This document shows positions 31,549 to 38,792 of a stretch of DNA of 64,000 nucleotides, piece by piece. Numbering within the stretch: the stretch's first letter is position 1; each line of letters starts with the position of its first letter. Origin of the DNA: Deinococcus terrestris (GTDB lineage: Bacteria > Deinococcota > Deinococci > Deinococcales > Deinococcaceae). The stretch covers positions 124,001 to 188,000 of the forward strand of contig NZ_WBSL01000004.1 of the NCBI RefSeq assembly GCF_009377345.1, read 5' to 3'. The translations under genes and the position numbers were made by a program. Under the pieces are notes generated by a model. That model was not told the origin of the DNA, searched no databases, and worked only from the letters and a program-made list of their open reading frames with translations.

Positions 31549-32675
31549 GTCCCCAGCACCTCCCCGTCTTCACCGTCCGGTCCGTCCCCCGGCGTCCCTG
31601 CCACTTGCACCACTACATCAGATGCAAGGGTTTGGTGTGGTGGTGAAACCTCGGGCGCATGGCCCGGCAGGGCGTACCGTCCCCGGTCCAACTTCACCAC
31701 TTGGCCGGAGTTCTCCAGCGCCTTCAGCGCCCGGTCGAAGGTGCCGCCCTTCCTGCCCAGCTTGGCGCGGGGCAGGGGACCGTCTTGCAGGGCGTCGAGG
31801 ATGCCGCGCTGAGTCTCCTGTGCCCGCTCGTCCCGCTCCCGGTGAACCGTCCGGGGGCCAGCCTCTCCCAGGAAGTCGAGGCCCAGCGTCTCCAGGCGGT
31901 CGCCCGTCCCCACGAACTCCAGCCGGGTCAGGAAGGCATCGAAGGGGGCCGTGTTGCTCTTGTCCACACTCCAGCGCGTGACGTTCCTGTCGCGTTCCTC
32001 TTCCTTCTCCAGAGCGACGGAGACACGCGCCCACGCCCGCTTCTGTTGACTCCCCATCGGCGTAGGGATGCCCGCACCACCCGCCGCCGCTTTCGTGGCG
32101 TGGTCAATCACCAGCACCGCCGCGCCCGCCTTCCGCGCCGGGTTCAGGCCCAGTCTCAGGGCCAGCGCCACGTCCTGCCCGCTGTTGGTATCGCCCACCA
32201 TCATCTGACCCAGTGAGTCACACACCACGAGGTCTATTCCCAGGGTCTTGACCGTCAGCGCGAGGTCCGGCCCCATGGCCTCCAGGGATTGCAGAGGGGC
32301 GGCTTCGCCCGGAAAGGCGCACTCTTCCGTGTTGGGGCTGTAGTAAACGAAGGCTTCCGGCAGCCCTTCCAGCCCGACCCCCCGGAAGGCCGCTTCAAAG
32401 AGTTCCCGGTTGTACTCCCAGGAGCCGTCGAAGTCCAGGTAGAGCACCCGCAGGCCGCGCGTCACAGTCTTCAGGTGAGCGAAGGACCGCCCTACCACCA
32501 GACAGGCCACCAGATGCGCCGTGTGAGCGGTCTTGCGGCCTCCGGGCTGCCCGAAGAGCAGCGTTCCCGCTCCCCGCGCCAGAAACTTTTCCACCAGCCA
32601 TTCCACCGGCTTCACGGGTGGGGCGGTCGTGCCGTTGAAGACCGGGAGCAGCCGAGGTTCACGGGGCGCAGTCAC
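31542..32675 (-). CDS. RecA-fold AAA ATPase, replicative-helicase-like (RepA type)
   Basis: The 377-aa protein has a Walker A TLLFGQPGGRKTAHTAHLVA (residues about 38-57), LYLDFDGS, a Walker B-like LVVCDSLGQMMVGDTNS and VLVIDHATKAA, as in RepA/DnaB-like helicases of plasmids and satellites. The C-terminal part (RGILDALQDGPLPRAKLG, TFDRALKALENSGQVVKL) looks like a winged helix. It overlaps the primase gene by 4 nt. Together they form the replication module of the element. Confidence 0.82.
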   Translation of the reverse strand: MTAPREPRLLPVFNGTTAPPVKPVEWLVEKFLARGAGTLLFGQPGGRKTAHTAHLVACLVVGRSFAHLKTVTRGLRVLYLDFDGSWEYNRELFEAAFRGVGLEGLPEAFVYYSPNTEECAFPGEAAPLQSLEAMGPDLALTVKTLGIDLVVCDSLGQMMVGDTNSGQDVALALRLGLNPARKAGAAVLVIDHATKAAAGGAGIPTPMGSQQKRAWARVSVALEKEEERDRNVTRWSVDKSNTAPFDAFLTRLEFVGTGDRLETLGLDFLGEAGPRTVHRERDERAQETQRGILDALQDGPLPRAKLGRKGGTFDRALKALENSGQVVKLDRGRYALPGHAPEVSPPHQTLASDVVVQVAGTPGDGPDGEDGEVLGTW

Positions 32676-33736
32676 AGCACACCCCCGAACTTCCGCAGCT
32701 TGGCCCGGTACTTCCGAAGAGCCAGCGTCTCCGGGTTGTCTTCCACCACCGCACCACTTCTAGGGGTTTGGTGTGATGGTGAAATGTAGGGGGCCGTTCT
32801 CTCACCGGTTGGTGAAACGGTGCGGTGAGTGGTGGAATTGGCGGGCCATAACCCCACATGAGTCAGGGGATCGGGAGAAGTCGTACCATCCCGCAGGGCA
32901 CGGGTCAAAGTGCTCCCTATCTCACTGTCTGGCAGGCCCGTCGCCGCTGCGGCCTGCCACAGAACGGGCTGGGCCTCTTCGCTCTCTAAATGGCCTCCGC
33001 CGATCAGTTGCCCAACGCGGAAGCCTGCGCCGTTGAGGTGGTTGTTCCTCTCCCCTTCGCCTGCCTGAGCCAACTCGTCACAAATTCGGGTGAGCGCGGC
33101 CAGAGCGTACTTGCGCCGCACGCTATTCGCCCCCGTGGGGACACTGAGCAGAGGGGGCAGTAAGTCAGGGTGCCTACGGACAGGCAGAGGGAAGGCGGCC
33201 CGGACCTGGGCCAGGGTGTAGCGCCGTCCAGTGTTGGACAGGATGCGGGTCATGAACGGGTCGCCCTTTTGGTGAAGGAAGCCCGGCAAACGCATTACGC
33301 GGCTGAGACCCTTGCAGTCATCCGGACAGCTTCCTACCGCGTGGGCCAGCGCCTCTTGCTGAGCATTGAACGCCGCGCCGTCCAGAGGGGGCGCTTCTCC
33401 ATTCTCAAGAATCCAGTAGGCATGAAACTTGCCCTGACTGCTCTCGACGAGGAGAGACGGTTCAAGTGACCAGCGGGCGGGGAGGGGTTGACCGTCGAAG
33501 TCCGCATAGTAGGCGCGGATGTGGGTCACGTTGCCATTCTTCCGGCCCGCGCCGTCGCCTTCGTTGACCATCACGAAAACGCCCGCGCCTTGCCGGTTCA
33601 GGGCGGGCAGCTCTGCCGGACTGTGCAGGATGCGGGACAGCCGCGCGTCTTTGTTGGGCCGGTCGTCGAAGGTCTGGAAGGTATGACGCCCGGCGAACTG
33701 AGCGAGGAAGGCGGCAGTTTCGGCGGGAAGGATCAT
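32672..33736 (-). CDS. RepB-like primase
   Basis: The 354-aa protein carries the acidic IRAYYADFDGQPLP motif (residues about 72-85), SSQGKFHAYWILENG and CKGLSRVMRLPGFLHQKGDP, a pattern of archaeo-eukaryotic-type primases of the RepB family. These prime DNA replication of plasmids and phage satellites. The C-terminal third is a helical region followed by a Thr/Pro/Ser-rich linker. It is coupled at both ends by ATGA overlaps to the 59-aa ORF upstream and to the ATPase downstream. Confidence 0.8.
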   Translation of the reverse strand: MILPAETAAFLAQFAGRHTFQTFDDRPNKDARLSRILHSPAELPALNRQGAGVFVMVNEGDGAGRKNGNVTHIRAYYADFDGQPLPARWSLEPSLLVESSQGKFHAYWILENGEAPPLDGAAFNAQQEALAHAVGSCPDDCKGLSRVMRLPGFLHQKGDPFMTRILSNTGRRYTLAQVRAAFPLPVRRHPDLLPPLLSVPTGANSVRRKYALAALTRICDELAQAGEGERNNHLNGAGFRVGQLIGGGHLESEEAQPVLWQAAAATGLPDSEIGSTLTRALRDGTTSPDPLTHVGLWPANSTTHRTVSPTGERTAPYISPSHQTPRSGAVVEDNPETLALRKYRAKLRKFGGVL

Positions 33737-33912
33737 GTCTTCCCCCCCGTCGAGTGCCGGAAGCCCGGCACGTTCAGCAGCGCCTCAAGCACCTTAAGGC
33801 CCGCACCGATGCTGCTGGGGCGCTGGGCGTCCTGCTGCGCTAGGTGAGACAGGTGGGTTAGACTGCGTTTGCCCGGACCGTCCCCGTCATGTCCGTGACG
33901 GGGGCCTTTCAT
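33733..33912 (-). CDS. Small basic hypothetical protein (59 aa)
   Basis: A short ORF from ATG 33912 to TGA 33733 encodes a 59-aa protein beginning KGPRHGHDGDGPGKRSL, rich in His, Gly and Arg, with a helical second half (AGLKVLEALLN). It overlaps the excisionase-like gene by 4 nt upstream and the primase gene by 4 nt downstream, which is good evidence that it is translated. No family is recognised. Confidence 0.6.
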   Translation of the reverse strand: MKGPRHGHDGDGPGKRSLTHLSHLAQQDAQRPSSIGAGLKVLEALLNVPGFRHSTGGKT

Positions 33913-34157
33913 TGCTGGCTCCTGGTGCCATTCAGGAACTCCTCCAACGCGCTACGCGGAATCAGCCACTTGCGTCCGTATCGAATGGAGCGCAATTGCC
34001 CGCTGCGGAGCAGGGCGTTGACGCTGTTCTTGGAGAGACAGAGCAGCCCCTCAATGTTCCTAGGGGTATAGACCAGGGGCGTGACCGCCTGGTCCCGGTC
34101 CTGGGCACTGGGTGACCCCTCTTGAAAGAATGCCGAGGGCGCGTCGTTTTCGGGCAT
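33909..34157 (-). CDS. Excisionase-like MerR-type HTH protein
   Basis: The 82-aa protein contains a helix-turn-helix of the excisionase/HTH_17 type: YTPRNIEGLLCLSKNSVNAL and RSIRYGRKWLIPRSALEEFL (residues about 30-77). Start ATG 34157 has AGAGG upstream. It heads the minus-strand replication operon. A TTCGTC/GACGAA inverted repeat at 34168-34186 covers its RBS region and may be its operator. Confidence 0.8.
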   Translation of the reverse strand: MPENDAPSAFFQEGSPSAQDRDQAVTPLVYTPRNIEGLLCLSKNSVNALLRSGQLRSIRYGRKWLIPRSALEEFLNGTRSQQ

Positions 34158-34507
34158 GGAGAACCTCTTCGTCGTTGAAAGACGAATTTTGAGTCTTCCC
34201 GCACCGTTTAGGGAGTAAGATGACGCCACACGATTCCAGCAAAACGGAACCGTGACTTCTCCCCTCCCTACGGAGCGGGAGCTTGTGAGGGAACTGGTGT
34301 GGTTGGCGCCGACGTCCAGTTCTCTCGCCTTTTACTTTTTCAACGTCTGGCCTCCCTCCTGGGACCATGGAGAATCTTTCCATATAAAACCAGCGTTGGC
34401 AATAGACAGGGCATGCTTGCTTTAACGCAAGCTCGGGTTTGTCACCCAGAGAGGACAAAAGAGGACAAAAGAGGATGCTTGCTTTCATGCAAGCATCCTT
34501 TGATGTT
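34158..34507. other. Noncoding AT-rich region with paired palindromes (origin or control region candidate)
   Basis: No gene was found in these 350 bases. The region holds the promoter side of the replication operon, the TTCGTC/GACGAA inverted repeat (34168-34186), two near-identical 20-nt palindromic sequences starting ATGCTTGCTTT (34413-34432 and 34475-34494, 18 of 20 identical), and 2.5 tandem copies of GAGGACAAAA (34451-34474). Beside a primase-helicase operon these features suit an origin of replication or repressor sites. Confidence 0.5.
34472..34499 (-). terminator. Terminator hairpin after the HD-domain gene
   Basis: A perfect 11-bp stem AGGATGCTTGC / GCAAGCATCCT with a 6-nt loop lies 8 nt beyond the stop of the HD gene; on the minus strand it is followed by CTTTTGTCCTCTTTTG. 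It overlaps one of the two palindromic repeats, so it may have a second role. Confidence 0.55.
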
Positions 34508-35245
34508 TCAGGCGGTATTTGATTGAATATTCGGGTAGTTTCTGGTCGTCTCCGCCGTCACCCCGCACGCCTGCTCCAGCGCCGTCACCGTCCGGTCAAG
34601 TTCGTCGAAGAGGGCCAGCAGGCGGGGGTGGTCCCTGCCGCCGGGAGCCGCCCGGTAGGCGTCTACCAGCAGGCGGTAATACTGCAAGGTCCCGCTCTGC
34701 CCCTGTTTGAAGCGGCCAAAGAACGCCGTCCGCGCTTCTGACGAGTCGCCCGCCGTCAGCACATCGGTCAGGATGGCGCGGGCGTTGTGGAGCTTGTCCG
34801 ACGCGCTGACCAGCAGGGACGAGGCGCTCTGTTGGGCCTCCAGCTCGCGCAGGTAGTTTGCCTTGCGCTCGCCCCACGGGGCTTTCTCCTCGCCCGCCTG
34901 CGGTTCGGCGTCGGTGGCGTCTTTGACCAGCCGGGCGACTTCCGGCCCGAAGGTGTCTCTGATCTCCCCGTGCAGCGCGTCCGCGCTCCGCCGTGTGTAT
35001 TCCGGGCCATCCTCCAGGGCGTCGTGCAGCAGGGCGGCGATGGCTTCGGTTTCGGTAGCACCGAACTCCAGGGCGACCGAGGCCACGCCGAGCAGGTGCG
35101 AGAGGTAGGGCACGGTGGGCGTCTCGCCTGGCGCCACCTTGCGGTACTGGCCCCGGTGCCACTCGTGCGCGAGCCGCATAGCGCCAGTAAACCTGTCCGT
35201 CAGCGGGAAGTCGGCGGGGGGCTGCTTTTGCTGCGGAAGGGTCAT
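34508..35245 (-). CDS. HD-domain small alarmone hydrolase-like protein
   Basis: The 245-aa protein matches the RelA/SpoT hydrolase-type HD fold: His50 in YLSHLLG, His74-Asp75 in IAALLHDALED and Asp150 in SASDKLHNAR, with an early AHEWHRGQYRK segment. Spacing is close to that of Rel hydrolase sites, so it may cleave (p)ppGpp or a related pyrophosphorylated product. It has no synthetase domain. ATG 35245 is 6 nt after TATGGT, giving its own leaderless promoter. It stands divergent to the methylase operon, which encodes a RelA/SpoT-synthetase-fold protein, and could be its partner. Confidence 0.8.
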   Translation of the reverse strand: MTLPQQKQPPADFPLTDRFTGAMRLAHEWHRGQYRKVAPGETPTVPYLSHLLGVASVALEFGATETEAIAALLHDALEDGPEYTRRSADALHGEIRDTFGPEVARLVKDATDAEPQAGEEKAPWGERKANYLRELEAQQSASSLLVSASDKLHNARAILTDVLTAGDSSEARTAFFGRFKQGQSGTLQYYRLLVDAYRAAPGGRDHPRLLALFDELDRTVTALEQACGVTAETTRNYPNIQSNTA

Positions 35246-35297
35246 GCCCAGACCATAGCCAAGCAGCGCCGCCCTCTGCGCCGAATGCACCCGTCGG

Positions 35298-35335
35298 GGG
35301 AAGGGTGGGGCGTGGCATCCTGAGGCACCCTTCCC
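35298..35335. promoter_or_regulatory. Inverted repeat in the methylase leader
   Basis: A perfect 10-bp inverted repeat GGGAAGGGTG / CACCCTTCCC with an 18-nt spacer lies between the divergent HD and methylase genes, 34 bp before the methylase ATG. It could be an operator or an mRNA hairpin limiting expression of the defence operon. Confidence 0.5.
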
Positions 35336-35369
35336 GGCCCTTTCACTTCCCTTCCTGCGAGGTTTCCCC

Positions 35370-38300
35370 ATGTCCCCACCCCCGGCCCAGGCCGCCCTGC
35401 CCATGAACGCCCTGACCCTGCTGCGCTCGCCCGAGGGCCTGACCCGCCTGTACCACGACCTCGGCTACCCCGCCGACCCCGAACCGGCGATCTTCTCCCC
35501 GGAGGAAATCGGGCTGGAAGGAGCTGCCGCCCAGGACGCGCTGGACGCCACGCTGCTGGTGGACCTGGAAGACCCGGACGGCACCCTGCTGCAGCACTGG
35601 CATTTCCGGCTGCGGGGACGGCGCAGCACCCTGGCCGTCCGGCGCGTGACCGAAACCTTCCTGAAACGCTCCGGGCACTACCTGCTGAGCTTCACCGACG
35701 AGGAAGGCGGCTACAGCAGCGTGCAGTTCGTCAAACCGCGCCAGGAGTTCCAGGGGACAGGGGACGCGGGGAAAGAGGGGGCCGGGGCCAAAACCCTGGT
35801 GCGCCTGAGCAAGCTCACCGTCACGCCGGGCCGCCCCACCGCGCACGACCTGAGCGTGCTGCGCTCCGTGGCCGTCACGCCGCACACCAGCGCCGCCGAG
35901 GCCCATACCCGGCAGGTGGACGCCTTCAACGTCGAGCGGGTCACGCGGCGGTTTTTCGAGACGTACCGGCGGCTGTTCCGGCACGTGCGCGACGTCATCC
36001 GGGCCGAGAACCCCGGCGCCCGCATCGGGCCGTACGAGCGCAGCACCACCCACGACGACCCCACCCTGCACGCCTTCACGCAGCGCCTGCTGGGCCGGCT
36101 GCTGTTTCTGTACTTCATTCAGAAAAAGGGCTGGCTGAGCGGCCAGGGCGACTACATCACCCGGCTGTACGAGGACACAGTGGCCGCGCCGGGCGGCAAC
36201 TTCTACCGCGACGGCCTGGAAGTCCTGTACTTCGCCACGCTGAACACCCCGCAGCCGCGCACAGGCGGCCTGCCCGGAGACATCCCCTACCTCAACGGCA
36301 GCCTGTTCGAGCGCGAGTACCCGGACACCACCGTCCTGAACCTGCCCAACCGCCTCTTCGACCCGGCTTGGGCGGGGGACGGCGCAGAGGACCCCGGCGG
36401 CATCCTGCACGTCCTGAACAACTTCAATTTCACGGTGGGCGAGAGCGCGGCGCTGGAGCAGGACATCAGCCTCGACCCGGAGATGCTGGGCAAGGTCTTC
36501 GAGAACCTGATGGAGGAGGAGGAGGCCGCCCAGAGCGGCACCTTCTACACGCCCCGCAGCGTGGTGCAGTTCATGGCCGAGGAAACGCTGACCCGCTTCC
36601 TGGCCGACCAGACCGGGCTGCCCCAGGAGCGGCTGCTGCCCCTGACCGCCAACGACAGCGAAGCCCACGACCTGAGCACCCCCGAAGCCCGCGCCCTGAA
36701 AGACGCCCTGGCCGACGTGCGCGTGCTCGACCCCGCCGTGGGCACCGCGTCCATGCTGGTGGGGATGCTCAGCGCCATGATCCGCATCCGGCGCAGCCTG
36801 GAAGCCCGCATCCTGAACACGCCGATCCCCGAAGGCAGCCCCGCCATCGCCGAGTGGAAACGCGAGTACATCCAGCACTGCCTGTACGGCGTGGACATCA
36901 AGCACGAGGCCATCGAGATCGCGCGGCTGCGGCTGTGGCTCTCACTGGTGGTGGACGCGGGCGAACCCGAACCGCTGCCCAACCTCGACTACAAGCTGAT
37001 GGCCGGCGACGGCCTGCTGGAAACCGTGGACGGCCAGCCCTTCATCCGGGCGCAGCGGCAGATGCTGGGCGGACAGGGCGACGTGACCGAGAAAGCCGCC
37101 GAAATCGAGCGCCTGCACGACGCCTTCTACCGCGAGCAGCACCCGGGGCAGCGCAGGCACCTGCGGGCCGAGATTCAGCGGCTGGAGCGCGAACTGTTTA
37201 GGGCCGACGTGGACGACCGCATCAGCGGCCTGGACGCCGAACTGACCGACCTGAACCGCAAACTGGCCGACCCACGCCAGACCGACGCCGCCCGCACCCG
37301 CTTTCGCAAGCGCCACGCCGCCTTGAGCGACAACCTCCAGGCCCTGCTGATGCAGCGCCGCACCGTCTGGGACGAGCAAGAACCGCTGCCCTTCTTCCTG
37401 CACAACGTCCACTTTGCCGAGGTGATGAAGGACGACAACCGGGGCGGCAACGGCGGCTTCGACATCGTGCTGGGCAACCCGCCGTACGTCCGGCACGAAC
37501 GGCTGGGCAAGGAGTACAAGGCCGCGTTGCAAACCGCCTTCCCGGAGGTCGGCACCGGCACCGCTGACCTTTACGTGTACTTTTTCCAGAAGGGGCTGAA
37601 CCTACTGCGGCGGGGTGGGCGTCTGGCGTACATCACGCCGAATAAGTTCATGCGGGCGGGTTACGGCGCCAAGCTGCGGGGTCACCTTGCCAGCACCACG
37701 CGACTGGAACTTCTGGCCGATTTTGGCGACCTGCCCGTGTTCGACGCCACCACGTATCCCCTGATTACCCTGCTGCAAAAAGGCAAGCCCGACGGCCAGC
37801 CCGTGCAGATGCTTCCCGAGCGCACCTTGAAAGCGCATCTGGCTGAAGCCATTGAGGGCGGCGTACCTGCCGTGCGGGAGGCTCTGAGCGGCTTTCACGA
37901 GTACGCCCGCGCCCTGACTGCGCCCCTGGCCCCCAACGAACTGACCGAGCGCGAATGGACGCTGGACGACCCGCGCGTGCTGAGGCTGATGGACAAGCTG
38001 CGCCGGGCCGGAACGCCGCTGGGCGAGCTGGTGGAGGGCAAGTTTTACCGGGGTATCGTGACCGGGTTTAACGAAGCCTTCGTGGTTGACGAGGCCAAAC
38101 GCGCCGAGCTGGTGGCTGCCGACCCGAAGAGTGCCGAGGTCATCAAGCCGTTCCTGCGCGGGCGCGACGTGCGGCGTTGGAAAGCGGAATGGGCGGGCAA
38201 GTACATCATCTTTACTCGCCGTGGAATCGCCATTGACAAGTACCCGGCCATCAAAAGGCATTTGGAGGCCTATCGCACTCGCCTAGAACCAGGAAGACCC

Positions 38301-38792
38301 GGAGGAAGAAAGGCGGGGAGCTATGAGTGGTACGAGATTCAGGACAATATTGCCTATTTCGAAGAATTTACTGGAAGAAAAATAATATACCCGGATATAT
38401 CACAAACCCCCAGATTCTGTTTAGATGTAAGCAACTCCTATCCGGATTGCACTCTATTCGTAATACCGGTTAATGGTAAGGAATTTCTCCTCAGCGTGCT
38501 ATCCAGCCGAGCGGTGGAGTTCTTTATGACTCAAATTATGCCGTCTGTCATGGGTGGTTCTTATCGTTTCAAGTCCATATACATGTCTCAACTTCCCATC
38601 CCCACACCCACCCCAGCCCAGGCCGCGCGGCTCGAAGGCTTCACCGACGACAGCCGCCTGGACGAACTGAACGCGCTGGTGTACGAGCTGTACGGCCTGA
38701 CCCCCGCCGAGATTCAACTGGTGGAGTCGCTGACGGCGGGGGCGTATGCGGGGGCCGGGGAAGTGGCGGTGGGGGAAGGGGAGGAGGAGTAA
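35370..38792 (+). CDS. Eco57I-type N6-adenine DNA methyltransferase (large)
   Basis: The 1140-aa protein has an N-terminal domain (1-190) without a recognisable PD-ExK site, a helical region with LGRLLFLYFIQKKGWLSG (about 245-262), SAM motif I VLDPAVGTASMLVG (about 450) and catalytic motif IV NPPYVRHERLG (about 703), so it is a gamma-type N6-adenine methylase like Eco57I, PglX or DrmMI. The C-terminal specificity region includes PSVMGGSYRFKSIYMSQLP. Codons for about 990-1073 are AT-rich (41% G+C at 38341-38580 against about 65% nearby), a sign of a swapped target-recognition domain. GAGG precedes ATG 35370. The stop overlaps the next start (TAATG). It probably marks host DNA; cleavage is likely by partner proteins. 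Confidence 0.88.
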   Translation: MSPPPAQAALPMNALTLLRSPEGLTRLYHDLGYPADPEPAIFSPEEIGLEGAAAQDALDATLLVDLEDPDGTLLQHWHFRLRGRRSTLAVRRVTETFLKRSGHYLLSFTDEEGGYSSVQFVKPRQEFQGTGDAGKEGAGAKTLVRLSKLTVTPGRPTAHDLSVLRSVAVTPHTSAAEAHTRQVDAFNVERVTRRFFETYRRLFRHVRDVIRAENPGARIGPYERSTTHDDPTLHAFTQRLLGRLLFLYFIQKKGWLSGQGDYITRLYEDTVAAPGGNFYRDGLEVLYFATLNTPQPRTGGLPGDIPYLNGSLFEREYPDTTVLNLPNRLFDPAWAGDGAEDPGGILHVLNNFNFTVGESAALEQDISLDPEMLGKVFENLMEEEEAAQSGTFYTPRSVVQFMAEETLTRFLADQTGLPQERLLPLTANDSEAHDLSTPEARALKDALADVRVLDPAVGTASMLVGMLSAMIRIRRSLEARILNTPIPEGSPAIAEWKREYIQHCLYGVDIKHEAIEIARLRLWLSLVVDAGEPEPLPNLDYKLMAGDGLLETVDGQPFIRAQRQMLGGQGDVTEKAAEIERLHDAFYREQHPGQRRHLRAEIQRLERELFRADVDDRISGLDAELTDLNRKLADPRQTDAARTRFRKRHAALSDNLQALLMQRRTVWDEQEPLPFFLHNVHFAEVMKDDNRGGNGGFDIVLGNPPYVRHERLGKEYKAALQTAFPEVGTGTADLYVYFFQKGLNLLRRGGRLAYITPNKFMRAGYGAKLRGHLASTTRLELLADFGDLPVFDATTYPLITLLQKGKPDGQPVQMLPERTLKAHLAEAIEGGVPAVREALSGFHEYARALTAPLAPNELTEREWTLDDPRVLRLMDKLRRAGTPLGELVEGKFYRGIVTGFNEAFVVDEAKRAELVAADPKSAEVIKPFLRGRDVRRWKAEWAGKYIIFTRRGIAIDKYPAIKRHLEAYRTRLEPGRPGGRKAGSYEWYEIQDNIAYFEEFTGRKIIYPDISQTPRFCLDVSNSYPDCTLFVIPVNGKEFLLSVLSSRAVEFFMTQIMPSVMGGSYRFKSIYMSQLPIPTPTPAQAARLEGFTDDSRLDELNALVYELYGLTPAEIQLVESLTAGAYAGAGEVAVGEGEEE

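Noticed and set aside
34451..34474. CRISPR-like short repeats (GAGGACAAAA)
   Set aside because: Two and a half 10-bp tandem copies with no spacers; not a CRISPR array. No cas gene is in the window.
34504..35404. A 298-aa version of the HD protein starting at 35404
   Set aside because: The first 53 codons would cross the methylase start region and are low-complexity; ATG 35245 has a leaderless -10 box.
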